From Phaeobacter sp. G2 (lineage in GTDB: Bacteria; Pseudomonadota; Alphaproteobacteria; Rhodobacterales; Rhodobacteraceae): 64,000 nucleotides of DNA. The stretch is from the NCBI GenBank assembly GCA_025163595.1, contig CP104100.1, positions 3,100,001 to 3,164,000 of the forward strand, read 5' to 3'. Positions 25,975 to 33,465 of this stretch are shown here, in pieces (within the stretch, counting starts at the first letter, position 1; each line of letters starts with the position of its first letter). The position numbers and the translations under genes were made by a program. The notes under the pieces were generated by a model that saw only the letters and a list, made by a program, of their open reading frames with translations, searched no databases and had not been told where the DNA came from.

Positions 25975-27321
25975 CTAGCTCTGCAATCCGGCTTTTTTCA
26001 ACAGTTCTAGCGTTGTTGCGCGGGTGATCTTTCCGGTAGCAGAGCGGGGAATTTCGGGTAAAAATAACAGCTTTTTAGGAACAAAGGCTGCATCGAGATG
26101 GCGCAAGAGGTGGCGGCGCACCAGGCTGCGTATCTCAGACTCTGACAGGGAACTGTCCAGAGGCGGCACCACTGCTATGGCCAGGGCATCGGTCTCGCTG
26201 CGCTTGTCGTGCAGGAAAACCCCATCGGATATTTCGGAAACCTCCGAAAGGATCGCATTCAAGGCCGCAAGCCTGTTCCGCTTTCCTCGCACGCTCACCA
26301 TGTCGCCGGCGCGGCCAAGCAGGGTAAAGCGCCCATCGGGATGTTGCTCGATCTCGTCTTCCAGCGCGATAGGTTCTGGCAGATGCGGTGCAGAGGCCAG
26401 GCAGATGGCCTGCGCCTTTTTCAGCTCAAACCCAGCCGAGAGGCTCCAAGCCTGTTCATGTGCGGTTTGTCGCAGCGCCATGGAGCCGGTCTCGGTGCTG
26501 CCATATATCTCCATGACCTTCAGGTTTTCTCTGCGGGCCAGTTTCTGAGCCAGCGCCTGAGGGAAGGGCGCTGTGGCGGAGAGCACGCAGATGATTTCCG
26601 GTGCGGCCAAAATGGCAGCCTCAAGAAACCGCAGATGTGCAGGGCTGGTGATCAGTACAAGTTTGGAAATTCCGCAGGCGCGCGCCGCCTCAACCGCCGC
26701 TTCCAGGTCGGCGGGATAAAAAATGGTGTCCCGATAGGTCGCATGACCAAAACCAAGCGTGGCAAAGATTGTGGCTTCCAGCCCGTACATATGACCATGC
26801 GGCGTGGTGCCCAGCAGGCCGACCTCTGATGGGGACGCATCCAGATCCTGAATGATCTGATCGGTTATCGCCGCACCGCCGCGTAGCATCTTCCAGGTTT
26901 TGACGTTACATTTTGGCTGCTTGGTCGAGCCTGAGCTATAAACGCGAATTTCTGTGGAACTGTCTTGCAGCAGTGTTGCAAAGTCCCGAACCTCTACCTG
27001 TCCGGGCTGCGCAGCTTCAAACGACAGGCGGGGTGCAAGCGCGTCATGATCTGCGTTGGTGCTCAGAATGACTGGGGCGGGCGCATCGGAAATCGCGGAG
27101 CGGATCGCCTCTGGTGCCAGCGAAGGCGGCAGGACAATCGTTTGTTTGTTCAACAACCCGGCGACAATGCCGAGGGAGAATTGGTAGCGATCCTGAAACA
27201 GGTTGCAGATCGATCCCGCCCCCTGCACCTGACCGCGCAGGGCAGCAATATCGGTGACAAATTGCTTTTGATCAATAGTGCCATCTTTTGAAAAGAACAG
27301 GTTTCTGTCTGCTGCATACAT
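25975..27321 (-). CDS. Adenylating acyl/aryl-ACP or CoA ligase (ApeH-like)
   Basis: A 448-residue ANL-superfamily adenylating enzyme. The ATP-binding loop is Tyr-Ser-Ser-Gly-Ser-Thr-Lys-Gln-Pro-Lys; Tyr-Gly-Ser-Thr-Glu-Thr-Gly-Ser is the central motif; and the C-terminal Lys is in Arg-Ser-Ala-Thr-Gly-Lys-Ile. It is shorter than acyl-CoA synthetases (about 500 to 600 residues), as in aryl-starter ligases of polyene pathways, which load 4-hydroxybenzoate or a related aromatic acid onto the carrier protein. It follows the carrier and membrane-protein genes in one operon. The substrate is inferred. Confidence 0.8.
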   Translation of the reverse strand: MYAADRNLFFSKDGTIDQKQFVTDIAALRGQVQGAGSICNLFQDRYQFSLGIVAGLLNKQTIVLPPSLAPEAIRSAISDAPAPVILSTNADHDALAPRLSFEAAQPGQVEVRDFATLLQDSSTEIRVYSSGSTKQPKCNVKTWKMLRGGAAITDQIIQDLDASPSEVGLLGTTPHGHMYGLEATIFATLGFGHATYRDTIFYPADLEAAVEAARACGISKLVLITSPAHLRFLEAAILAAPEIICVLSATAPFPQALAQKLARRENLKVMEIYGSTETGSMALRQTAHEQAWSLSAGFELKKAQAICLASAPHLPEPIALEDEIEQHPDGRFTLLGRAGDMVSVRGKRNRLAALNAILSEVSEISDGVFLHDKRSETDALAIAVVPPLDSSLSESEIRSLVRRHLLRHLDAAFVPKKLLFLPEIPRSATGKITRATTLELLKKAGLQS

Positions 27322-27323
27322 GT

Positions 27324-27962
27324 TCAGATGTCCAATTTCTTCCAGGTATCACGCTGCATTATCAATGATATAGAGCGCTGCCAGGTTTCCGGCCGTTTAA
27401 ACCGAAGGCGGGCAATTTCATGAGATATGACAAACCACAGCACCTGAGCAACCAGAAGCGTGACCAATATCACGCTAGCAAGGGGGCGCAGGGGTTCACT
27501 CCCAAGGGCCAGTAGGCCCAAACCAGCGCAAAACAGACCGACGCCCAGCCAGACCCCGCATTGCCGCCTTAGGTAGGCCGTGAACTCTGCAGATGGGTTT
27601 GGTCCTAGATGAGCGGCGGTGACGAACTGGAGCAAAACGCTGGGCTGCCCGCGCAGTAGATTGTGGCCAAAGACATAGGCCATGCTCAGATTGATTGCGA
27701 TGACGGCGAGATAGGGCACAAATTGCAGCTCTGGCTTCAAGAACGCCAGGAGCACCCCCAAGGTCCCCCCGATCCTCAGCAGGATTAGTCTGGCCCATTG
27801 AAGGCCGCAGACATCACGCAAGAACAGCGAAAAGACATGCAGGGTGAACAGAATGAAGACAGCATTCAGCAGAGGCGAAGCGAACAGCCAGCAGGAGACG
27901 AGCAAGGCACCCGTGACGGCCGCCCTCAGATGAGGAGGCCAGCCTGCTGGATTTAGGCTCAC
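27324..27962 (-). CDS. Multi-pass membrane protein (COG4648-like, ApeG position)
   Basis: A 212-residue membrane protein with about five to six hydrophobic helices and short loops. It starts with a GTG that overlaps the carrier-protein stop by four bases (GTGA), so coupling is clear; the ATG at 28007 would overlap further. Proteins of this kind sit next to the carrier and ligase genes in aryl polyene loci; the activity is unknown. A possible role is in membrane placement of the starter unit, but that is inference. Confidence 0.75.
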   Translation of the reverse strand: MSLNPAGWPPHLRAAVTGALLVSCWLFASPLLNAVFILFTLHVFSLFLRDVCGLQWARLILLRIGGTLGVLLAFLKPELQFVPYLAVIAINLSMAYVFGHNLLRGQPSVLLQFVTAAHLGPNPSAEFTAYLRRQCGVWLGVGLFCAGLGLLALGSEPLRPLASVILVTLLVAQVLWFVISHEIARLRFKRPETWQRSISLIMQRDTWKKLDI

Positions 27963-28252
27963 GTCTTGCGGTTTTCCGCGATGTGACTGGAAAGAGCACG
28001 CACGCAAGAGAAGATCTCTTCGTTACGCTCATCATCGGAGCGCAGTTTGAAGCCATAGGTCTCGCTGATGGCAAAGGCGATTTCCAGGGCGTCGATGGAG
28101 TCAAGCCCAAGCCCCTCACCGAACAAAGGAGCATCAAAATCGATTTCCGCAGCAGTCACGTCATCCAGAACCAAAGCCTTCACAATCAATTCAGCGACTT
28201 CAATCTGTAGCTTTTCAAAATCGCCCTGATCTGCAAGTTGGGTTACTGACAT
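27959..28252 (-). CDS. Acyl carrier protein of the polyene-like cluster
   Basis: A 97-residue carrier protein with the phosphopantetheine attachment site Gly-Leu-Asp-Ser-Ile-Asp-Ala-Leu-Glu, Ser52. A GGAG ribosome binding site precedes the ATG at 28252 closely; an in-frame ATG at 28273 adds seven residues. The remainder is acidic and helical as expected. It holds the growing chain during elongation. It is the first gene of the operon, with the IS5 end only about 170 bases upstream of its start. It is the only carrier protein seen in the cluster. Confidence 0.93.
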   Translation of the reverse strand: MSVTQLADQGDFEKLQIEVAELIVKALVLDDVTAAEIDFDAPLFGEGLGLDSIDALEIAFAISETYGFKLRSDDERNEEIFSCVRALSSHIAENRKT

Positions 28253-28420
28253 GTCTGCTCCATTTTTTGGCACTGCCCCGAAGCAGATTTCGCTACGGCC
28301 TGTTTAGTGGCAATTTATTATCTGCCGGGAACTGTTCCGTCTAGCCAGAAATGGGGCGAGTTTATTCGCTATCATGCACAATCACCAGACGAGTAACCTG
28401 GAGGCTTAGTGAAGTGGCCC

Positions 28421-28895
28421 GGCTTTGTTGCGCAAATCGTCTGAAGGACAGACTCCCCCTTTCCCAGGACGGAGTTATCCTGGGGGCTCTGTGACAGGTT
28501 TGCCAAGAGCGGTGTAGCGGTTCAATACGGCGATCCGGATTTGGATCTCAGCGATCTATCGCTCGAAGTCTCGGGCCATCAAGGATTGGTCCAATTGCTT
28601 CACACAGTGCATCTTGGTCTCGACGCGGCTCCTGCGGTGATATCCGCTGCATCGCTTCCAAATGGTTCGATCGAGGTAGCGCGAGGCATCCACTGCATCG
28701 TTCCGAGCGATGGCTCCGGCCGGGGTGGGTTGCCGCGGTTTGGCGTTCTTGCGTGGTGGTAGGACAGCATGGGCACCACGAGCGGCACTCGCGTCATGGC
28801 ATTTCTTTGTCAATTCCTATGTGTATCTTGCGCCAGAGCCGACGTTTTGGACCACCCTGCTTGCGAGCCTTCCACTCGCCTTCGCCTTCGGCCTT
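28421..28895 (-). mobile_element. Degenerate IS5-family element, copy 2
   Basis: On the minus strand this reads the Lys-Ala-Glu-Gly-Glu-Gly-Glu-Trp catalytic segment, then a deletion and frame change, then the transposase C-terminus (Pro-Pro-Arg-Lys-Asn-Ala-Lys-Pro, Tyr-His-Arg-Arg-Ser-Arg-Val-Glu-Thr-Lys-Met-His-Cys, Ser-Leu-Met-Ala-Arg-Asp). The terminal repeat GGCTTTGTTGCGCAAATCG is at 28421-28439. The last 80 bases are nearly the same as the end of copy 1 in opposite orientation. The N-terminal half of the gene is missing: similarity stops abruptly at about 28895 where other coding sequence begins. Confidence 0.85.
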
Positions 28896-29187
28896 GAGCC
28901 GGGAGCTTGCGCCGTCGCGTAGGACTGCAGGTCTGCTCAAGCAGCTGCGGGAAATCCTTTTTCTCGAACACGTCGACGATCCTGGTCGGGTTGAATCAGG
29001 GTTCTTCGCGGCCATTGACCCCGCCGATCCGGTCGTCGAGGATATCTGCCTGCTGGCGGAGGGTCTGGCCCAAGCATTGCGCAACTCTCCGACCGTCTCG
29101 GGACTTCTTGGCTGTTCGATTGATGTCAATGGCACACAAGGTCCTCATTACAGCGTCGAAGCCCAAAAAATGGGAGACCTGAAATGA
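28896..29187 (+). pseudogene. 3' fragment of a gene cut by the IS5 element
   Basis: An open frame with coding character begins at the IS boundary and ends with a TGA that overlaps the next start (ATGA). About 90 residues remain, with an Arg-Glu-Ile-Leu-Phe-Leu-Glu-His-Val-Asp-Asp segment and a helical Ala/Leu-rich centre. The N-terminus is lost. I do not recognise the family. The coupling to the downstream gene suggests a former two-gene operon. Confidence 0.5.
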
Positions 29188-29609
29188 GCGCAGAACTTTC
29201 CCACCGAGAGTTTCTGTTGGCGTTAACTGCGGATGCAGTGATGCAAGCGCGCATCGTGCGTGACCAGCTCCATGAAGTCATCATCCCGTCACTGCCTCCG
29301 CATAGGTGCGTGCTTGCCGAGGCAGTGAAACGCCACCTGCATGCGGATGCACTGCTCACTGAGCCACTTTTGCGCGACCTGGAGATCTTGATCGATTTCA
29401 TGCGGGTAGAAATCGAAAAAGGTATTCAGACAACGTGGATCGCCGATGAGCACAAAGTGCATGGCGGCCATCATGAGCGCCATTTCGATACGCGCGCACA
29501 TTCTCTGGCGGTCGCTGTCGGGAATCCGATCGGCCTGTACGAAGCCGCCACCGAAGTCATCGACTATGCGAAAGCCGAGCGTCTGATTGACGATCTTCTT
29601 CAAGAATGA
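29184..29609 (+). CDS. Hypothetical protein after the truncated gene
   Basis: A 141-residue, mostly helical, His-rich protein; a His-Gly-Gly-His-His-Glu-Arg-His cluster sits in the middle and could bind a metal. No known domain is recognised. It begins with an ATG overlapping the stop of the truncated gene by four bases. The gene itself seems intact, but it has probably lost its original promoter to the IS insertion. Confidence 0.55.
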   Translation: MSAELSHREFLLALTADAVMQARIVRDQLHEVIIPSLPPHRCVLAEAVKRHLHADALLTEPLLRDLEILIDFMRVEIEKGIQTTWIADEHKVHGGHHERHFDTRAHSLAVAVGNPIGLYEAATEVIDYAKAERLIDDLLQE

Positions 29610-29614
29610 GCCAA

Positions 29615-29639
29615 GACGGCGCCTATCATCGGCGCCGTC
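29615..29639 (+). terminator. GC-rich inverted repeat after the His-rich gene
   Basis: A nine-bp perfect stem (29615-29623 with 29631-29639) with a seven-base loop, six bases after the stop. There is no T-run on either side, so it may be an RNA-stability hairpin and not a true terminator. Confidence 0.45.
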
Positions 29640-29688
29640 ATCTTGAGGGCAGAGATGCCCAGGGACTGGTTTAGACAACCAATCTCAT

Positions 29689-29732
29689 GCGTGCCGACAC
29701 CCATACCTTCTGCTGCTCAAGCGTCGGCACGC
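29689..29732 (+). repeat. Inverted repeat in the gap before tRNA-Leu
   Basis: Positions 29689-29698 pair with 29723-29732 (10 bp), with a 24-base loop and a short CTTTTG after it, so weakly terminator-like. The remaining gap 29733-30035 shows no gene, no transposase similarity and no copy of the tRNA end that I could find. Confidence 0.35.
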
Positions 29733-30035
29733 CTTTTGACAGAAATCGGCGGTGATACCGCGGAGAACGCAATTCTGGGCCAACCCGGATAGCGGGGCGG
29801 TGCAGTTGTCGAGGATGGCCTGGGTTTGTCAGACGGTTGTCGAGAGGCGCATTTCGTAGCCAGTGTATGCGGAGGATTTTCCTGTCGCTTTGGTCTCCGC
29901 CCTCGCAGCTTCAGCGAGTAGATTCTGGTCGGGATGCGGACCCCATAAGGTGGAGCAGTTTGTGGGGCAATTTGAGAACTCAAAATGGCAAACCCCTTAA
30001 AAAACATATCTTGTTGATTTTTAGGGGAGTGATCT

Positions 30036-30122
30036 TGGTGCCCAGGAGAGGACTCGAACCTCCACATCGTTGCCAATACTAGCACCTGAAGCTAGCGCGT
30101 CTACCAATTCCGCCACCTGGGC
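30036..30122 (-). tRNA. tRNA-Leu (anticodon CAG)
   Basis: Read on the minus strand the gene begins GCCCAGG and ends CCTGGGC, A, CCA, so the seven-bp acceptor stem is perfect and the CCA is encoded. The anticodon loop is TTCAGGT, giving CAG for CUG codons. A long variable arm, as expected for leucine, follows the anticodon stem. Its 3' end points to lower coordinates, toward the IS-rich island. Confidence 0.95.
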
Positions 30123-30338
30123 AGGTGTCGTGTTGGGGCCGTATAAGGCGATGCGCGGCGGGCGTCAAACGGAAAAGCAAAGCTAGGGCCATAAAAAATC
30201 ACGACACCGTGCAATAGCAGGCAGGATCCGGGGAGGTTTCCATAGTCAGGTTTCTTTTCAACAGCTTATCCCGCCAGCCAGAGGGAGGTCAGAGGGCGGG
30301 TAAAGAGGGAAGTAAGAGGGCCAAATTTTCTTCCCTAT

Positions 30339-30352
30339 TTGATCCTGCGCAA
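30339..30352 (+). promoter_or_regulatory. FNR/FnrL-like half-site pair before hemN
   Basis: TTGATCCTGCGCAA fits TTGNN-N4-NNCAA. In Rhodobacter species hemN is activated under low oxygen by FnrL, which binds such sites. The element is only about 25 to 35 bases before the likely start codons, so if it acts as an activator site the transcript leader would be very short. Chance occurrence cannot be excluded. Confidence 0.4.
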
Positions 30353-30377
30353 AGCGAGACCACGGATTAAGGGACAA

Positions 30378-31742
30378 ATGGGAGTCATGAAACAGATTGA
30401 TCGCCTTGCCGCGCTTGGGCTTTTTGACAGCCGCGTGCCCCGCTATACTTCCTATCCCACCGCGCCGGTGTTTAGCCCCAATATCGGGCTGACGTCGCAA
30501 CAGCGACAGCTGGCAACCCTGGACCCAAAGGTTCCGGTGTCGGTCTATATCCACATCCCCTTTTGCGAACGCCTGTGCTGGTTCTGCGCCTGCCGCACCC
30601 AGGGCACCCAATCGCTGAGCCCGGTTGAGAGCTATATAGGCACGCTGGAGGCCGAGCTTGCCTTGCTGGCAGACACCCTGCCAAAGGGCCTGCGCATGGG
30701 GCGACTGCATTGGGGCGGCGGCACACCCACCATCCTGCCCCCTGCTTTGATCCACAGGCTGGCGCGCGCCGTCAAAGACGTGTTTGCGCAGACCCCCGAC
30801 TGGGAGTTCTCGGTGGAAATCGACCCAACCCTGGTGGACCGGGACAAAATCGCCGCCCTTGCCGCCGAAGGCATGAACCGGGCCAGTATTGGCATCCAGG
30901 ATTTTGATCCCCTGGTGCAAGAGGCCATTGGCCGCCAGCAGCCCTATGAGGCAACCCTGGCCTGTGTCGAGGATCTGCGCGCTGCTGGGATTACCTCGCT
31001 GAATGCCGATCTGGTCTACGGTCTGCCGCATCAAACCCCGGCTCGCATGGCGGATACGCTGGACAAGGTGCTGAGCCTCAAGCCCGACCGCATCGCCCTG
31101 TTTGGATATGCCCATGTGCCTTGGGTTGCCAAGCGCCAAAAGCTGATTGATGAGACGGTTCTGCCGGATGATCAGGCGCGCTTTGCCCTGGCGGGACAAT
31201 CGGCAACCGCCTTTGCCGAAGCCGGGTTCCAAGCCATCGGTATCGACCACTTTGCCCTGCCGGACGACGGCCTGGCCAAGGCGGCGCGCACCGGTCATCT
31301 GCGACGCAATTTTCAGGGCTATACCGAAGACATCTGCCCTGCCCTCATTGGTATTGGTGCCTCGTCTATCTCGCGGTTTCCGGGCGGCTATGTGCAGAAT
31401 GCTGCGGCCACTCCGGCCTATATCAAACATATCGAAGCCGGGCACCTGGCTGGCGCACGAGGCCACGAAATGACGCAGGAAGACCTGATGCGCGCGCGCG
31501 CCATTGAGATGATCATGTGTGATTTTGCCCTGGACCGAGAGGCTCTTTCGCAGCAATTTGGTGCGCTGACCGCCGGGCTGGACACAGATTTACAACAGGT
31601 GGTTGCCCGCTTTGGCGATCTGGTCAGCCTGACGGATGCAAAGCTGGAAATCACCGAAGAGGGACGCCCGATGACCCGGATTATTGCCAGCCTGTTTGAT
31701 GCCCACATGCCAGCGGATGCCAAATTCAGCCGCGCCTCATAA
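30378..31742 (+). CDS. hemN: Oxygen-independent coproporphyrinogen III oxidase
   Basis: A 454-residue radical SAM enzyme that decarboxylates coproporphyrinogen III in haem synthesis when oxygen is scarce. The iron-sulfur cluster ligands are Cys63, Cys67 and Cys70 in Phe-Cys-Glu-Arg-Leu-Cys-Trp-Phe-Cys, the HemN form of the radical SAM motif. Gly-Gly-Gly-Thr-Pro follows. The N-terminal Pro-Arg-Tyr-Thr-Ser-Tyr-Pro-Thr-Ala segment marks true HemN and separates it from HemW-like proteins. Start: ATG 30378 or ATG 30387; neither has a perfect ribosome binding site. An FNR-like site lies immediately upstream. Confidence 0.93.
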   Translation: MGVMKQIDRLAALGLFDSRVPRYTSYPTAPVFSPNIGLTSQQRQLATLDPKVPVSVYIHIPFCERLCWFCACRTQGTQSLSPVESYIGTLEAELALLADTLPKGLRMGRLHWGGGTPTILPPALIHRLARAVKDVFAQTPDWEFSVEIDPTLVDRDKIAALAAEGMNRASIGIQDFDPLVQEAIGRQQPYEATLACVEDLRAAGITSLNADLVYGLPHQTPARMADTLDKVLSLKPDRIALFGYAHVPWVAKRQKLIDETVLPDDQARFALAGQSATAFAEAGFQAIGIDHFALPDDGLAKAARTGHLRRNFQGYTEDICPALIGIGASSISRFPGGYVQNAAATPAYIKHIEAGHLAGARGHEMTQEDLMRARAIEMIMCDFALDREALSQQFGALTAGLDTDLQQVVARFGDLVSLTDAKLEITEEGRPMTRIIASLFDAHMPADAKFSRAS

Positions 31743-31834
31743 CGCGGAACATACCGTAAATTCAAAAAAGTGGAGGCGCGCCATCTGGCCCGCCTCCCCT
31801 AGAAGTCATGTAAGTCTTGCCGCCCAATCTGGGA

Positions 31835-33190
31835 TCAGAACCCCCGGGTGGCCCCGTGCTTGGCATAGATTGCGGCGATCTTTTTCACCGCCTCTTCCGG
31901 GCTCAGCTCTTCGCTTTCACCGCTGCGGCGCGAGGTCAGTTCAACCACGCCGTTTTTCAGACCACGGGGGCCAACGGTGATGCGCCAGGGCAGGCCAATC
32001 AGATCCATGGTGGCAAATTTTCCGCCGGCGCGTTCTTTACGGTCATCATAAAGCGGCTCCAGCCCCAGCGCGGTCAGCGCCGCATACAGCTGGTTACAGG
32101 CAGCGTCCGCCTCGTCATCGCCCTGCTTGAGGTTGACGATACCACAGTGGAACGGCGTCACGCCTTCGGGCCAGATGATGCCCTTGTCGTCATGGCTGGC
32201 TTCGATGATGGCGCCCAACAGACGCGACACGCCAATGCCATGCGAGCCCATGTGAACCGGGGTGGGTTTGCCGTCTGGCCCCTGAACGGTTGCGCCCATG
32301 GCCTCGGAATATTTGGTGCCAAAATAGAAGATCTGGCCAACCTCGATACCACGCGCCACCCGGCGGCGCTCTTCTGGCACCTCGTTGAACAGCGCCGCGT
32401 CATGGGTCTCATCGGTGCGGGCATATTTTGAGGTGAACTCCTCCAGCACGCTCTGACACTGCTCGACACTGTCATAGTCGATTTCACGATCCCCAAAACT
32501 CAGATCGGTGACGGCGCTATCATAAAAGACCTCGCTTTCACCGGTTTCCGCCAGCACCAGGAACTCATGGGTATAATCGCCACCAATTGGCCCGCCGTCA
32601 GCGCGCATCGGAATGGCTTGCAGGCCCATGCGTTCATAGGTGCGCAGGTAGCTAACCAAGTGACGGTTATAGGCGTGCAGCGCGTCCTCCTGGGTGAGGT
32701 CGAAATTATACCCGTCCTTCATATAGAATTCGCGCCCCCGCATCACGCCAAAGCGCGGACGGATCTCATCGCGGAATTTCCACTGAATATGATAAAGGGT
32801 CAGCGGCAGATCCTTGTAGGAACTGACGTTGGCACGGAAAATATCGGTGATCAGCTCTTCATTGGTGGGACCATACAGCATATCGCGGCCATGGCGGTCG
32901 CTGATGCGCAGCATTTCGGCCCCATAGTCATCATAGCGACCGGACTCTTGCCACAGATCCGCCGATTGGATGGTGGGCATCAGCATCGGAATGTGGCCGG
33001 CGCGCTGCTGCTCTTCGTGCACGATGCCTTCAAGCTTTTTCAGCACTTTGAAGCCAAGCGGCAACCAGGAATAGATGCCAGCAGAGGATTGCTTGATCAT
33101 TCCGGCGCGCAGCATGTAGCGGTGGCTGACAATTTGGGCCTCGGAGGGGGTCTCTTTCAGAACAGGCAGGAAATAGCGGGACAGGCGCAT
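31835..33190 (-). CDS. proS: Prolyl-tRNA synthetase
   Basis: A 451-residue class II aminoacyl-tRNA synthetase of the short alphaproteobacterial type, lacking the large editing insertion of E. coli ProS (which is about 570 residues). Class II motif 2 is seen in [10 protein letters not shown], and motif 3 is in Gly-Ile-Gly-Val-Ser-Arg-Leu. The ATG at 33190 is chosen because ProS proteins start Met-Arg-Leu-Ser-Arg-Tyr-Phe. The frame is open upstream without family similarity. It charges tRNA-Pro; it is convergent to hemN. Confidence 0.96.
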   Translation of the reverse strand: MRLSRYFLPVLKETPSEAQIVSHRYMLRAGMIKQSSAGIYSWLPLGFKVLKKLEGIVHEEQQRAGHIPMLMPTIQSADLWQESGRYDDYGAEMLRISDRHGRDMLYGPTNEELITDIFRANVSSYKDLPLTLYHIQWKFRDEIRPRFGVMRGREFYMKDGYNFDLTQEDALHAYNRHLVSYLRTYERMGLQAIPMRADGGPIGGDYTHEFLVLAETGESEVFYDSAVTDLSFGDREIDYDSVEQCQSVLEEFTSKYARTDETHDAALFNEVPEERRRVARGIEVGQIFYFGTKYSEAMGATVQGPDGKPTPVHMGSHGIGVSRLLGAIIEASHDDKGIIWPEGVTPFHCGIVNLKQGDDEADAACNQLYAALTALGLEPLYDDRKERAGGKFATMDLIGLPWRITVGPRGLKNGVVELTSRRSGESEELSPEEAVKKIAAIYAKHGATRGF

Positions 33191-33465
33191 AATGGCTCCA
33201 GAGCTGATGTGGTTCGTGTTTTCGCGATCCCGCCCGGTGTAGTGGCTGCGACGAAGGCGAGCAAGAGCAGAGGCACGAAAGCACGGGCCGCCTGGCAAGC
33301 TGCCGGCCCGACCACAGGTGATTTTTACCGGCCTGTCAGCGCGATGTTGTCACTTTTCCATCCGAGCAGCGCAAAAATAACTTGAACGACCATACAGGAA
33401 TATATCTGTTAGCGGAAACCTCACTGCCAGCCCGGAGCTGCTTCGCTGTCTTTAAGGAGAAAGAC

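Noticed and set aside
15372..28895. Functional composite transposon
   Set aside because: Both IS5 copies lack large parts of the transposase, so the unit cannot move by itself. Only the bracketing is claimed.
30036..30122. attB/attR duplication of tRNA-Leu in the window
   Set aside because: I looked for a second copy of the tRNA 3' end around 14600-15000 and near the left edge and found none.
31835..33298. 487-residue prolyl-tRNA synthetase start
   Set aside because: The upstream extension is basic and has no family similarity. The ATG at 33190 gives the standard N-terminus.
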